NCBI RefSeq assembly: GCF_014066305.1
Contig: NW_023501036.1
Span: 1,003,501 to 1,067,500 of the forward strand
Length of the DNA stretch: 64,000 nt
Reading direction: 5' to 3'
Source of the DNA: Letharia columbiana
Lineage: Eukaryota; Ascomycota; Lecanoromycetes; Lecanorales; Parmeliaceae
Shown: positions 50,276-64,000 of the stretch, piece by piece
How positions within the stretch are numbered: position 1 is the first letter of the stretch
How the letters are laid out: every line of letters starts with the position of its first letter
Position numbers and translations under genes: made by a program
Notes under the pieces: generated by a model
The model's input: the letters and a program-made list of their open reading frames with translations, nothing else
Told to the model about the DNA's origin: nothing
The model's database searches: none

Positions 50276-50719
50276 AGTCGAAATTTGAAAATAACTATAT
50301 TAAACCGATATCGCTATCAAATTCCACTTTTTATCAAAAAACGATTTTTCGGAAATTTTATTTTCAGGCTATCTGGTATATACTAAAAATCGATTAATTT
50401 AAGGTTAAAGTATATTTATAGGGATAACTAAATAAAATAATTAGAAGAAATTCTTTATTCTATATATTACGACCGGCTATAAGGCTTTTATAAGACTATT
50501 TTAGATATCTAGTTCTTAATAATAAAGTAGCTGATAATAATAGTAATATAAGTAAAAATACTTCGAAAGAGTCTTAAAGATTTAATAGCGATAGCGGTAA
50601 TAGTATTAAAGAAATAGCTATTTTAATATAGAATAGCGAGTTTATAGAGTATTAAGTCTAAGGCTCGGCGGGTAACTTAAATAAATTACTTAACCTACGT
50701 ATGGATTAATAAAATAGCT

Positions 50720-52200
50720 TCTCTAAATAGATAATACTATAGATAATATTTTAGCTTAATTAATATATAAAATTTCTTAAATTTATTCTTAAATAATATC
50801 TTAATAAGTTTATCGACTATCTATTATTTAATAAAGATATATTTAAAAGTAATAATATTAGCGATAATTTATTCTTATATATAGTAATATTAAATATTAA
50901 TATACTTAGTATATATATAAAATTAAAGAATTTTTAATAAGAAGTTATAATACTTTAATTATTATAGTAAATAATAATAATCTATATATACTTAGCGCTA
51001 AAATTAAATTAATTAAAAAGTTTATATAATTAAATTATCTTTTTAATAATTTATATTTAATTAATATATTTAACTTTATATAAAGAATAATATTATAATA
51101 AATTATTATTTCGATAATTAATTAATAGTAATATTATTTATATTAAAAACGTAATTAGAAATAAAATATTAAGTATTTTAATTATTTATCTAATTCGCGT
51201 TTATATAGCTAATAAATAATTTTAGATCTTTTTTAAATATTAATTATTAATTTTTAATATTATTTAAATATCGAAAGATATACTTAATAGTCTTTTAATA
51301 CAATTTATTAGAGATTTAAAATATATTTAAAAATTATTAAAATAACGAATATAAGATTAAATTAAATATTTAATATTATATATATAAGTAATTTTATAAT
51401 TAATTAATAGATATAGTAAGATTAATTAATAGAGATAAAATTATCTTTAGCGATATAAAATTTATTATTATTAATAAAAGTAGATAATAGCGTAAAGCTT
51501 AATATACTATATTTCTTTAGAAATTTTTTAATATAAACTTTTTAATTAAGACGTAGAATTCGATTAATATAATCTCTAATAATTATTATATTAAGATAAT
51601 AAATATAAGATTCTTAAATTAATTATCTTAAACTTCTTATTAAGCTTATTTTTAATATTTTATATTTTAATTTTATTAAGATTTATAAATAGAATATTAT
51701 TTATATAAATAGCGATAATAATAATATTATTAATAAATATAGAGAAATTAATAATAATAGATTTAAAATTTAATTTTTTTAAATAGATTATAAAGATATT
51801 ATATTAAATTCTAGGAAATTATTTTAAATTATAAAATATCTTAATAAGTTTATATATTTTATTTTTTTAATCTTTAATTTTAAAGTTAATAGATTAAGTA
51901 ATATAAATTATCTTTTTAATATCGCTATATAAAAAAATAATTTTAATATTTATTTATTTAAGTTTTTAATTTAAGATAATTATTAATATAAAGATTACTT
52001 TATAACTTATAAATTTAATAATAAAAATAAAGATTTTATTAAAATTAATCTCTTTTTATTATTTAAAATTATAAATAATTTAATGAGCTTTATATTATAT
52101 AATCTCCTCTATAAAATTACACTTAAGCTTATAAATCTATTAATCTTTTAAAATATATATATTTAATAAGAGATTTATTAGAGTTTAAGTTTTATTAATA
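50720..52200 (-). pseudogene. Copia reverse transcriptase and RNase H remnant
   Basis: Matches, in reverse, the pol end of the other copies. The catalytic box again reads Y-I-N-N (51,696-51,707 on the plus strand). The start of the reverse transcriptase lies near 52,150 and RNase H near 50,720-51,400. The rest of the element, to about 56,700, holds integrase and gag remnants without readable catalytic residues. Confidence 0.8.
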
Positions 52201-55200
52201 ATAAGCGAGTTAACTTCTTTTTCTTTATAATAATTTTCTAATATATCTTATAATAAGAGTTTAATATAATTTTTTATAGATTTAAGATTTATAAAATTTA
52301 AAAGAGAAGGCTTTTATTAATAGCGCTAGAGAATCTAAAAAAAGTTTCTTTATATACTCTTAAGATATCAAATAAGATAACTTATTATTAAAATTAAGTT
52401 ATAATTATTTATAAAGCGAATAATAAATTTAAAAAACGCTATCGTTATAGAGGTTATAAAGAGAGTTTTATTATTAAATATATTAGATAATTATTTTTCT
52501 AAAGACTTTAAGTTAGCTAAAACTATTAATTAAGCTCTTTTAAAAATTTAAATAAAATTAAATAAATTATTAACTTTATCTTTAATAAAAATTATTTATC
52601 TCTTTTAGCGATTCTTCTTTAAAATTATAGATAAAGAGAGAAGATAACTTTTAAGATAATTAATAATTTTAATAAGTCGACAATTATTACGATAAACTAT
52701 TATTTTAATATTATTATATATATTTTTCTCTAAAATAAAGAATATAGATTTAAAAGAAATATTATTAAATTATTTAATATTAAAAATAATAATAATTTTA
52801 TTACTATTTAAAAATATATAATAAAAATAATCTTAATAATTTATAAGTTATTTCTTAATTATATAATTTTAATACTTTTTTTAATTAATAACTTTAAATA
52901 TAATTTAATAAAAATCTATTTATTTAATAATATATAAATAAAAAATATTAAAAGAAAAATTAATATAAATCTTAAAAGAAGTAATATCTTATTTAATTAT
53001 AGATTAATAATTATATAAATAATTTTTAATATAAATAAACTCGATTTAATACTTTTATAATAAATCGCTTTTTTTAAATATTATATTAATTTTATATTAA
53101 ATAATAATATCTTAATTATTTAAATTTATTATTTATTTAAAAATTTTTTAATATAATATCTTTTTAAATAATTTCTCTAAATAAATAAAAGACTTTTATT
53201 TTATAATTTTAATATTTTATATTATAATTAAAGCGAAGGCGAGTATAATAATAATTATTATATTTTATATTATTAAGAAATAGCTTAAATATAATAAGAA
53301 TAAATTTATTAAATTTATTTAATAGAAGATAGATATTAAAGTATAAAGTAAAATTATTTAAAAAGATAATTATAAATATATAGTTATTATAAAAAATATT
53401 AAATAATCTTTAAAGATTAATATAAATTAAGTTATTCTTTTATCTTTTAAAAATAATATAATATTTATAAAGCTTTATTTTAAGATTAACTATAAAATAT
53501 AACTTATAAATATTATTAAAAAAAGATTTAAAAAGATTTATTTTAATATATATTTTAATTATCTTTTTAATATTCTAAATATCTAAATAATTTATATAGA
53601 TATATTATATATATAAAATATTCTTATTAATTTAAAGACTCTTATTTATTAGAGAGCTTTATAGACTTAATAAAAAATTTATTATAAATAAAAATTTTTT
53701 TATTAATAATAATTAAGACTAAAGAGATATTTTTTTAAATATTAAACGTATAAAGATAACTCTAAATATATTTAAAGAAAAACTACTATTTTTTTATAAA
53801 AAGATTATTAAGAATAAAAGAAAGCGAGTATTATTACTTCTTTAATTATTTTTTAAAAATTAAATTAAAATTATACTCTAATATATATTAAATATTATTA
53901 AAAATTTAAATATACTTAATACTTTTTATTTTATATTTAAAATTAATATTATTAAAGTTAATAGCTATATAACTATTATTAACAAGTTTATTAATAAAAT
54001 AAAATTTCTAAAATCTAGAGAAGATTTTAAAAATTAAGAAATTATAAATAATATATTAAATATATATATAATTACGAAGTTAAAGAGAGAATATTATTAT
54101 TATAATAAAAAGTATAATAATAAAAACTCTATTTAAAAATTTAATTTTAAAAAATTTATAAATTTTATTATTTAATATTTAAAAGTTAATAATAAATATA
54201 ATAGCGATATAAAGTAATAAAGTAGCGCGTTATTATAGATTAAATAATTATAATAACTACTCTTAATATTAAAAGATTAATTCTTTTTCTTTTTAAACTT
54301 CTTAAATTTAAATTTAATATTAATATTATTATTTTTTTAATTATCTTTTTTATCTTAATTATTATAATTATTATAATCTCTATTTTCTAAAAATTTAAGA
54401 TTTTTTATAAGCGTGTTTATACTTTAATTATTTAAGATACTTTTTAATAAAATAAAAGTTTTTATTATAAATAATATAGAATTTATAAATTTATATTTAG
54501 ATATAAAAGTTAATAAAATTAATATTATTTTAAATATAATATTTAATTAATATAAGCGTTATAGAAATAAAAATATAAATATCTATTTTGATATAAATAG
54601 TTATTATATAAATATTAAAAGAATTTAATAAAGATAATAAAATTAGAGATAATATTAAGTTATTATATTCTAATATAAATTAATATAAATTTAAAAGATT
54701 TATCTTTATTATAAGAGTTATAATTTTAATTATAAATCTTATAATATTAAATATATTAGCTATCTAAGCTTTTATAAAAATAATAAATCTTTTAATTCTT
54801 ATTAATAATAAAGAGAAATTTTTTAAATAAGATTATTAATTTTATATAATAGATTAATAAATTAATTAATATAGATTTATAGTTTATTTTTATAAATAAT
54901 AAGAATAAAAGACTTTAGTCTTTAAATAATAAAGCTAAAAATATCTAATTCATAAGATTTATATTTTTTTAAATTCTTTTAAATAATTATAGTATTAATA
55001 TAGCTCTTAATAAAATCGCGTAAATTATTTTTATAGCGAGTTTTTATTATAATATAGAGTTTATAATATACTTTAATTTATATTATAATATCTATATTAA
55101 TAATAATCTTAAAAATATTTTTTATAAATTACTATTTAATTATAGCTTTTATAATAATCGCTAGATAAAAGATTAATTAAATTATATTAATTTTAATATA

Positions 55201-56771
55201 ATATTAAAGATCTAATAAAATAAAGAAATCTTATATATCTTGCTTTTATTTATAATAATTAAAAGTATTTTTAAATATAGAAATTTAATAAAGTTAATTT
55301 AAATTAATTAAAAGCTTAATATTAATATATTTAGATATAATACTATTTATAAAAAATTAATTTAATTTTTAAAATTTAATAAAATAAAGTTTTAATAAAA
55401 GTTTAAATTTAAAAATAAGATTTATAATATAATAGAGTTTAATAAAATAAATAAAATAAATAATATTAATAAAACTAGCTTTATTATAAATTTAAAAAGC
55501 TCTTTATCTAAAATTAGCTTTAATAATAATTTAAAAATAAATTAACTCGATATAATAATAGAATTAACGCGAGAAATTAAAGTATACTCGCTATTAATAT
55601 TATTTATATTTAAAATATTTATAATTATTTAAAGCATATAGAGAAAGTCTTATTAAGCTTTAAAATTAGCTCAATATAATTTAAAGCGTTATTTAAAAAG
55701 AAATTTTATATTATAATCTATAATATAATTAATAATATTTTAAAAAGATAAACTTTAATTTATAGATATTAAGGGAAAATATAATATAAATATATAATAA
55801 TTTAATAAAAGATTATCTCTCTTTATATTTAAGAGAAAGTTTAATTAAATTTTATTTTTTATATTATTATCGCGATTATCTTAATTATTCTTTATTATAT
55901 TTATAATATAATATTATCTATTAATTAGCTCTTCTATTAAAAAAATTAATTAAGATTAAATATAAGATTATTTATAATTTCGCTTCGCTCGCTTATTAAA
56001 TTTAATTAAAACTTCTTTATAAGATTATTTTATTTTTATAAATATAGAGAATAATTATTCTTTAATCGCTACGTTAAAAAATAATTTCTCTTTATATATT
56101 AATATACTTAATACGCGAGATATAAATTATTTTTTTTTTTAGCGTTATATCGTTATCTTAGATTAGATTTTAATCTTTATTATAAAAATTATATAATAGA
56201 ATATTAGAGTTTAATCGCTTATTATTAATTTTTAATATAGCAAAATATAAGAATAAGAATATATTATCTTTTATTTTTAGCGTATTTCTATTTAATATAG
56301 AGAAATTAATAATATTTTAGCGATTATAGCGACTATATAACAAAAAGATATAGATATATAATACTCTATTACGGTATATAATAACTTCGATATTATATAA
56401 TTAAATACGATATACTTTAACTTATCTAAAATTATCTTATATTAAAAGCGATATAAAGAGTTCTATACGCTAAATTATTAATATAATATATTAATATATT
56501 AATAATTTCGATATACCCCCCTTACTCGCGACTCTTATTCTTTTTATTAAAAACGTATTTAATATATATTATCTAATTAGAATAATTATCTTAAAATAAA
56601 AAATATCTATATTATAAAGATTAATAAAAGAGATCCTCCGCGATTATAATTATTATTATTTAATAAATATTAATATAATAAATATATTAAAAGTAGTTAT
56701 AGCTATAATAGATAATAGATAAATTATAAAATAATTAAAATAGTTATTAAATAAAGTTTAGGCTTATAATC

Positions 56772-56890
56772 TATTAAAATATAAGATAGAATACTTAGTT
56801 ATATTAATTAAAGAGTTCTATAAAAGAAAAGAGCGACTAGATATAAATATACTAAGACGTATCTTATAATTATATTACGTAATTTTAATA
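56772..56890 (-). repeat. Copia 5' LTR with internal deletion
   Basis: 119 bp instead of about 151. The missing 30 bp or so lie between two former TCACGTGA repeats (now ATTACGTAA), so the loss looks like a deletion between short direct repeats. Confidence 0.8.
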
Positions 56891-57115
56891 TTACTAAGTT
56901 TACGCTAAAGAGTTACTTTTATAATTTTTATAATTTATATAAAATTAATTTATTTAGATTATAATTAGATTTATAGAAGTAGAAATATAATAATTAAGAG
57001 TTTATTATATTTTTATATTTAATAATTAAATAAGATAATATTTAAATAATATATTAATCTTAATTAGATAAAATAATATTAAATAAATTAGTAGTAATAT
57101 TAAATACTATTAAAA
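56891..57115. other. RIP-degraded spacer between two Copia elements
   Basis: AT-rich, no coding or repeat match seen. Confidence 0.4.
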
Positions 57116-57246
57116 TGTATTACCTAACTAAATTAAAAGGTTAGCCAAGGTGAGGAAGGTTTATTAAGACTTAGGATATATATATTTATAATACTTTCTA
57201 TAGTTAGATCTAATTAATTAAAGTATTTTATTTATTACTTTTAATA
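57116..57246 (+). repeat. 5' LTR, second Copia family
   Basis: 131 bp. Keeps the GGTTAGCCAAGGTGAGGAAG block shared with the 3' LTR. A perfect 18-bp palindrome, ATAAGCTAGCTAGCTTAT, lies a little downstream at 57,291-57,308. Confidence 0.88.
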
Positions 57247-59280
57247 GATTATAAATCTAAATTATAAAATATTTATTTAATATATTATTTATAAGCTAGC
57301 TAGCTTATTAATTAAAATGCTTAAAAAATAGAAAAAACTTTATTATAATATTATATCGTTTAACGATATTATTATAATATTAAATACTTAATTAATTTAT
57401 TTTAAGATAATTTAATAGTACTTTCTAAGCTTTATTAATCTCTAAATAATAAATTATACTTATTATATAATAGCTATAACCCTTATAAAGACCTCGCTAT
57501 TACTATCTTTAATTATTATATTAAAAAATAAAGAATTAAAATAAAGAGTTTAAGTATTAAATTAACTAAAAATTTTATTAAATTAATTAATTAACTAAGC
57601 GTTTTAAATAATATTAATTTTATCTATAAAACGCTAAATCTATAAATAAAAATAATATAATTATAAAAGGAGATAATATATAAAAAAATATTTTTATTTT
57701 TTAATTAAAATATAGTTATATTAGTTAGATAGATTATAGCAAAATATTATTATATTAATACTATTAATCGCTTAATTAACAAATTATTAAGTTAATAATT
57801 AAATACTTAATTAATAAAGAATATAACTATCGCGTAAGATAAAGAATATAAAAAATTTTTAAATTTTTTATCTAATATAAACTTTATATCTATTTAATTA
57901 TCTTTAAATTTAATTATATCTTAAAAAAATCCTTTATTTAATTATATTAATTAAGATAATACTATATATTTTAAATATAATTATATATTAATATTTTCTT
58001 CTAATTAAGATAATATTAAATACTTTAAATATAGTTATTTATTAATATCTTTTATAGTTTAAAATAAATTTAAAAGCTACTATAGATTATACGCATCTAT
58101 TATATCTTTAGATATTTCTTAAAAATAATTTTATATATTATATAATAAAGTATATATAAATAGATATATTTTTAAATATAACTTTTTTTAATATAATTAA
58201 ATATTAAATAAAGTTTAATATTAATTTAGAAAGTATTTAAAAAGTTAAGAATATAATTATATATCTATTTATCTCTTTAATAACTTTATAACTTCTAATA
58301 ATTTAACTTATAAAGTTATCTCTCGAATTAATTAATAGCGAGAATCTCTTTAATATTATTATATAGTTTATTAAATTTAATTCTCTTATAAACTCTTAAT
58401 CTCTTCGCACTTTAAATAATATATTAAAATTAAAGCTATATTAAAAGAAATTAATTTAAATATAAAGTTTAATGAATTATCTCTTTATATTATTAAATTT
58501 AAAAAATTTAAAGATCTTTAAATATAATAGTAAGATATATATTAATATCTTATAGTATAATATCTTATTAAATTTATTAAAATTAAATAAAAAAATTACT
58601 TTATTATTTTTATCTTAGTTAAAAATATATTTAATACTAAAGTTATAAGATTTATTAATATTATTAAAAATAAAATTATTAAATAAAAATTAGAGGTATA
58701 AATTAGCTATTAATATTATTTAGAGTTATCTTAATAATAATCTACTATTAAATCTAAAAAGCGAAATTAATATCTATCTTCTATAAGAGACTATTATTAT
58801 TAATAATAAGTTTAAAGATTTTAATATTTTTAATAATCTCTATTATTAATTACTTAAACTAAATCTTAGCTAATATAAAGATATATTAAATTTCATAGCT
58901 CATCTTAAGAGATATTTATATCGATATTATTAATATATTATCTAAATTAAAATTAAAAATTAATTTTTTTTTTTTCTCTTTTATATCGAGTTAGATAAGA
59001 TCTATAATATCTATTTTATCTATTATATTTAAAATTATAAATTAATAAATAAGATAAATATAGAGTTTATCTTCTCGCTAAAGTATATTATTACTTAATT
59101 TATTTAAGATAATTATTAATTTATCTTCTAAGCGTATTAAATTTAACTATATCTTTACTACTTAGCGCTCTTACCATTTTATCTTAAATAATTTAAGCTC
59201 TATTATTACTATTAAGTCGTATAAAGAAAGTTATATTTAATTTTAATAATTATATAATTTAAAAATAGCGAGTTAAATAC

Positions 59281-59322
59281 TATATCTATTATAAGAAATA
59301 TTATTATATTAAAATAAAATAT
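59281..59322 (+). pseudogene. Remnant of a CCHC zinc knuckle (gag)
   Basis: The frame reads Y-I-Y-Y-K-K-Y-Y-Y-I-K-I-K-Y. Tyr stands at the four positions spaced as in C-x2-C-x4-H-x4-C. TGT/TGC to TAT/TAC and CAT to TAT are the changes RIP makes, so this is most simply a mutated nucleic-acid-binding knuckle of the capsid protein. It lies where gag should end. Confidence 0.6.
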
Positions 59323-61439
59323 AATTAACTTAATAAAAAGAGTTAAAATAAAGATATTATTAGCGATAATAATAATAAGAGATAATATTCGAGATAATAA
59401 TTTTAAATTTAATAATAAAAAGAATAAAAATAAAAATTATAAGTTTAATAGAAAGCGTTATCATAATTCTATTAATATAAAAAAAAAAATATATATTATA
59501 TATACCGCTAAATTCGATAGCTCGCCTATATAATAGACTTTAAATTATATCTATTTATAGCACTTTACTTCCTATTAAAATATTTTTATTAAATATTATT
59601 TTTTTAACTTTAAAATTAATAATATTTATCTAATTAAGAATATTAAGAACTTTCTTATCTTTATTAATATTAATAAAGTATATCTTAATACTATTATCGA
59701 TAATAAAAAAGAAGAAATTAATTCTTATTAATATTCTTTATTTTTCGAGTTATCTTTTAATCTAATTTCTTAAAAATAATTAATATATAATAATTTATCT
59801 ATAAAATTCGTTTTAAATAATATTAAAATTAATTATTATAATATTATCGCTTAGCTATAAAAAAATAATCTATATATCTTTTATATATAAAAATTAAAAT
59901 TTATATTAATATTATTTAAAGTTAAATTAATATTTATATTAATATCTAAATAGTATAATATAAAGTTCGCTATATTTTAGACTATTTCGAAATATAAAAA
60001 AAAACTAATTTGATAAATAAAGATATTTCTATTTTTATTAAGTCTAATATCTCTAACTCTAATTTTAATTTTAACTTTGATAAAATACCTTATAAAATTA
60101 ACAAAGAAACTCTTAATCTTTAATATATTTATATAGATTATTTAGAATATTAAAATATTTAAAAGCTCATTAAATTATTTAAGAGTATAAATCTTATTAA
60201 AAAAATTATAAAAATAAAGTCTTACGCTTTATATACTATTAAAAAAACAAAGAATATATTATATAAATCTTATATTCGCCTAAGAGAAAGATTAAATAAT
60301 TTAATTTATATCGATATCTATAGCCTCTTATTACCCTCACGTAGTTTCGATAAAAAAAAAATACTTTATTATCTTTCTAGATAATTATAATAAACGCTTT
60401 AAAATTAAGATTATCGAATAAAAGAGCGATATCTTTATCGCTTTTAAGCGCTTTTAACTTTATAATAAATATAACAATTTTATTATTAGATATCTATAAA
60501 GCAATTATAAAAGTAAATATAAGAACTATAATTTCGATATCTATTATATTAATTATAATATTACTTAAAAACTAATTTAATTAAAAAATTTTAAATAAAA
60601 TAAAATTATTAAATAATTTAATTAAATTCTTTTTAATATTATTAATATTATTATAAAGAATATTAATATTAATTAAAAGTTTTAATTAAAGCTTATAATA
60701 GTAATAAACTATCTTTATAATTATAGCTTTATTATAAACTATAAATTTATTTTATATAAGATTTATATTAAATATAAATTCTTATCTAATATATATTAGA
60801 TATATTAAAATTAAGAACTTCGCTATAATAAGAAAATTAATTATTAAATAAAAGAAAGAATAATATTACGTTTAAAAAGATATTCTTATAAACTATAATA
60901 GCGATTATATTTATTAAATACTACTATTAGATAATAATATTATATACTTATTAAAAATTATATAAAATAAAGAAAAGAACAAACTTTTATTTAATTTAAT
61001 ATCTTTTTAATTATTAAATAATTTAGCTATAAAGGAAATATATCTAGATCTATAATATCTTTCTTAATTAGAAATTTTCTTTCTATAAATATAATAAATA
61101 TAAATAAACTTATTTAGTTATTTAGATTTATTTTAAGGTCTTTAAAGTTTATAATAACTTCTTTTAACTTTAACGTAGATATTTCTATTATTATATCTTC
61201 GTCTACCTCTATAATATAAAATAATATACTTTTATATTCTAATTATTCTTACTTAATTCCTGTAAAATCTCTCTTTAAACTCTTTTATACTTTATATTAT
61301 AATTATTTAAATTATAAATATAGAGTTATATAAGTCGAAGATCTATAAAAAGATTATAATAAATAATTTTTTTTATAAATAATAAAAAGGCGATATAATT
61401 AAAGAATTTGTATCGCTAAAAGAGAATAATATTTAAACT

Positions 61440-63060
61440 CTTATTAATCTATTTTATAAATATACTATACTTTATAATAGATAGATTTATACTTTAAAAT
61501 ATAAATTTAATAATAAAGTTACTCGCTATAAGGCTTATTAAATAATATATAATTTTAAATAACGCGAAGACTTAAATTATAATAAAACCTTCGTTTTAAT
61601 AATTAAGTTTATATTTTATAAAACTATCTTTATCTTAATTACTATCAAAAATTAAAATCTAAAATAAATAAATATTAAAATCGCTTTTCTCTATAGGAAT
61701 ATTAAAGAGAAGATCTATATAAAATAGTCTATCGATTTTATCTTAAAAAAATATTCTTAATAAGTTTATAAGCTTAATAAGATACTTTATAATTTAAAGT
61801 AATCTTTATATATATAATATAATATCTTTACTAACTATATATAAGAAATCGATTTTATTTTTATTAATATTAATTATAATATATTTATTAATCTTAATAT
61901 TAATATTATTATCGCTCTTTATATAAATAATATTTTTATTATTAATTCTTTTTAATTTAATATTTAATAAATTAAGAATATATTTAATATTAAATTTAAA
62001 ATAATTAATTTAAATTTCTATAACTACTATTTAGATATAATTATAATTTATAATTATATTAATTAAATATTATATTTAAATTAATTAGTCTATATTAAAT
62101 AATTTCTTAAATATTATAAAATATAAGAGTTTAAGTTATAATTTACTTTTATAAAGATTAACGCGTAATCGCTTTTTATTAAAAATAATTATATAATATT
62201 TATTAAGTTACTAAAAACTTATTAATTAACTATTAAATCTCTTATATACGCTATATTAGATATAAGATTAAATATTATATTTACTATATTAATAATCTTA
62301 TAATATTCTTTAAACTCTATCAAAGTCTATTATACAATTATTAAGTATATTTTTTAATATCTTAAAATAATTATTTATTAATATCTTATTTATAAAAATC
62401 CGCTTTAAGATCTAATTAGTTATATCGACTTTAATTAAACTAATAATTATAATATTTATAAATTAATTTTAAATTATATCTATAATCTAAAAAGTAAAAT
62501 AATTAATTAATCTTTTAAGCGATAAGTTATTATTATATTATTTATTTATAAAATTAAATATATTAATTAAACTTAAGCTATAAAGAAAGCTATTTAACTT
62601 TAAAAATTACTTAATTAAATCTACTTTAATAAATTACTTTAAATAATTATTATCTTCGATAATAATTAAGATATAATTATTTTAATAAAGAACTTTTAAT
62701 ATTATAATTATATTAAGTATATTAATATCTAATATTATTAAATATACGATTAAATTATTAATAATAATATAAATCTTAAATATATTTTCACTAATAAATA
62801 GATAGTCGATAAGCTTATTAAGGCTCTATATAGAGATAAATTTAAGCTCTTTTAAAAACTTATTAGTCTAAAATCTCGCCTATAAAATAACTATTCTTTA
62901 TATCTTAGCGATACGCTTATTATTAAGAAAGAGTTAATTATAGCACCTTAAGAGTAGATAGATTCGTATCCTAGCGATACGCTTATTATTAAGAAAGAAT
63001 TAACTTTAGCACCTCAAGGGGTGAATGAATTTCGATATTACTACTTATTCATATGAGAGC
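61440..63060 (+). pseudogene. Reverse transcriptase and RNase H remnant, second Copia family
   Basis: LNYNKTFVLIIKFIFYKTIF appears near 61,575-61,640, Y-I-N-N at 61,920-61,931, and a YYLDI block near 62,020. The RNase H end (KYINI-type block) is near 62,710, followed by a C-terminal extension containing an in-frame 22-residue tandem duplication. The motifs match the main family but the DNA is clearly diverged. Stops are frequent up to about 62,870 and scarce after it. Confidence 0.82.
62901..63032 (+). repeat. 66-bp in-frame tandem duplication at the end of pol
   Basis: Two adjacent units each encode a 22-residue stretch starting Y-x-S-D-T-L-I-I-K-K-E and containing L/I-APQ (the first unit has a stop at the Q). 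The period of 66 keeps the frame. The units differ at several C/T and G/A sites, the first being more mutated. Confidence 0.8.
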
Positions 63061-63641
63061 TTACTTCTAATTAGTCCCCACACCTCAGATAATCTATTCG
63101 AGTCGCTCGTCGAGCCGCTATATCAAGCTTAACACTCTACGAACTTGTTATTCCATACCGAAACAGCTATTTCTTCAGCGCTACTATTACTACCGCTATC
63201 AAATTTTTAGAGCTCTTTTAGAACGTCCTTACCTCTATTTTATCCTATTAACGCACTATACACAAAACGCATATCGAACTATATCGCCAAGAACTAGAAC
63301 GTGATATAGTCATTTTCAGATTTCAACTTTTCACATTACCTACTCTATTGTGAACGTTATAAACTTTCGGCCGCCAATCGATCGACCTTTAGTATATATC
63401 AAGTAAACTAAAAATAAAATTTTCAAAAAACCGCTTTTTGACAAAAAAAAAAAAAAAAAAAAAATGGAATTTTTGTATAAGGTGGATGGAATTTTCCCAT
63501 GCACATACCCTCTTCACCTTTGCTATTCGATGTTCGGATATAGCTATTTACTCGAATGGGGGGGTAGAGAGATAGGAATATTTTTTTATTTTTCTACTTA
63601 TTTAATTTGAGCTATATTTCGAGTATATAGAAATATCGAAA
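63061..63641 (+). other. 3' noncoding tail, second Copia family
   Basis: Weakly mutated. It shares the tail block of the main family (AAAAATAAAATTTTC, then AAAAACCG and a TGGAATTT string, here with an extra A run at 63,444-63,464), followed by a G-rich tract (63,557-63,575). Confidence 0.65.
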
Positions 63642-63772
63642 TATATTATCTAACTGAATTAAAAGGTTAGCTAAGGCGAGGAAGGTTTATCGAGACTTAA
63701 CGACATATATATTCGTAATACTCTCTACAGTTAGATCTAATTAATTAAGTATTTTACCTACTACTTTTAATA
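63642..63772 (+). repeat. 3' LTR, second Copia family
   Basis: 131 bp, matching 57,116-57,246, with TG changed to TA at the first bases. Confidence 0.88.
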
Positions 63773-64000
63773 AATACTAGTATTAATAAGTATAATAACG
63801 AATAATATATATTACGCTTATTTAGTAATTCTAATATATTTTAAATAGATTATATCTTTAGATTAGCTATATATAATATTTAGAGATAATATAATAATAA
63901 TTAGCGAAGTCTACTTAGCTCTTATCTTTATACTTTAAAAGAATTTAATATTTTTATAGTATTATTTATAAATATATCGCCTTTAATTTATTTATATAGA
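63773..64000. other. RIP-degraded DNA at window end
   Basis: AT-rich, no feature recognised. Confidence 0.4.

Larger units (their letters stand above)
49755..56890 (-). mobile_element. Ty1/Copia element, minus strand, both LTRs present
   Basis: A 153-bp LTR at the left and a shortened LTR at the right bound about 7.1 kb colinear, in reverse, with the other Copia copies. The primer site GATTATAAGCCTAAAC adjoins the right LTR on the minus strand, and the leader after it matches that of the 14,494 copy closely. The flanking bases (ATAGA and TTACT) do not form a target duplication, perhaps because one side adjoins the doubtful homopolymer block. This copy is strongly mutated throughout, including its 3' tail. 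Confidence 0.88.
57116..63772 (+). mobile_element. Second Copia family, complete but degenerate
   Basis: Direct LTRs of 131 bp, starting TGTATTACCTAAC and ending TTTTAATA, bound 6.66 kb. They differ from the LTRs of the main family, yet the primer site (GATTATAAATCTAAAT), the pol motifs and the 3' tail block are related. The order is gag with a zinc-knuckle remnant, integrase, reverse transcriptase, RNase H and 3' tail. No target duplication is visible (TAAAA on the left, AATAC on the right). Gag and pol are strongly mutated, while the last 900 bp are much less so. Confidence 0.88.

Overview
The window looks like one AT-rich heterochromatic block from a filamentous ascomycete (Pezizomycotina). 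Most of it carries an extreme repeat-induced point mutation (RIP) signature. TpA is everywhere while CpA and TpG are nearly absent (none in 18,001-18,120, counted by eye), yet CpG, CpT and GpC remain. That pattern is CpA-directed C-to-T mutation of duplicated DNA, not general methyl-CpG decay. I find no intact host gene, no rRNA or credible tRNA, and no CRISPR array. The few short open frames lie inside repeats.

The DNA is a nested pile of dead transposons. The dominant family is a Ty1/Copia retrotransposon of about 7 kb with 149-153 bp LTRs that begin TGTTG and end AACA. Its copies are: a truncated one ending at 13,380; a complete one at 14,494-22,268 (target duplication AATTC); a 5' fragment ending at 24,114; a complete one at 24,658-31,778 (target duplication GATTT); a 3' fragment at 39,842-40,951; and one on the minus strand at 49,755-56,890. 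A related Copia with different LTRs fills 57,116-63,772. A minus-strand LINE relic occupies about 43,261-49,500. An unidentified RIP-degraded repeat (called X here) is present twice: at 2,575-9,677, and as a second copy scattered between 24,115 and 36,874 and broken by at least five later insertions.

The youngest element is a small non-autonomous LTR retrotransposon of the TRIM type. A nearly unmutated 803 bp copy lies at 16,269-17,071 (target duplication CCGTA). A partly mutated 1,011 bp copy lies at 37,433-38,443 (CTTCT), and a solo LTR at 12,919-13,098 (GACTA). It encodes nothing. Its primer-binding site matches the anticodon arm of initiator tRNA-Met, and the Copia site begins with the same bases, so Copia machinery probably moves it. 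A 651 bp MITE with a TA target duplication (36,068-36,718) belongs to a wider inverted-repeat family. A weakly mutated element (called Y here) at 33,857-35,664, with a second fragment at 39,196-39,841, carries a broken Ser/Thr/Gln-rich coding region.

Two stretches, 1,986-2,574 and 49,500-49,745, are homopolymer-rich, sit at structural breaks and may be assembly artefacts. Taken together, the window resembles an AT-isochore, pericentromeric or centromeric region whose insertion order can be read from the nesting. All boundaries were set by eye from internal repeat comparison. Element ends backed by target duplications are firm; other edges are approximate.
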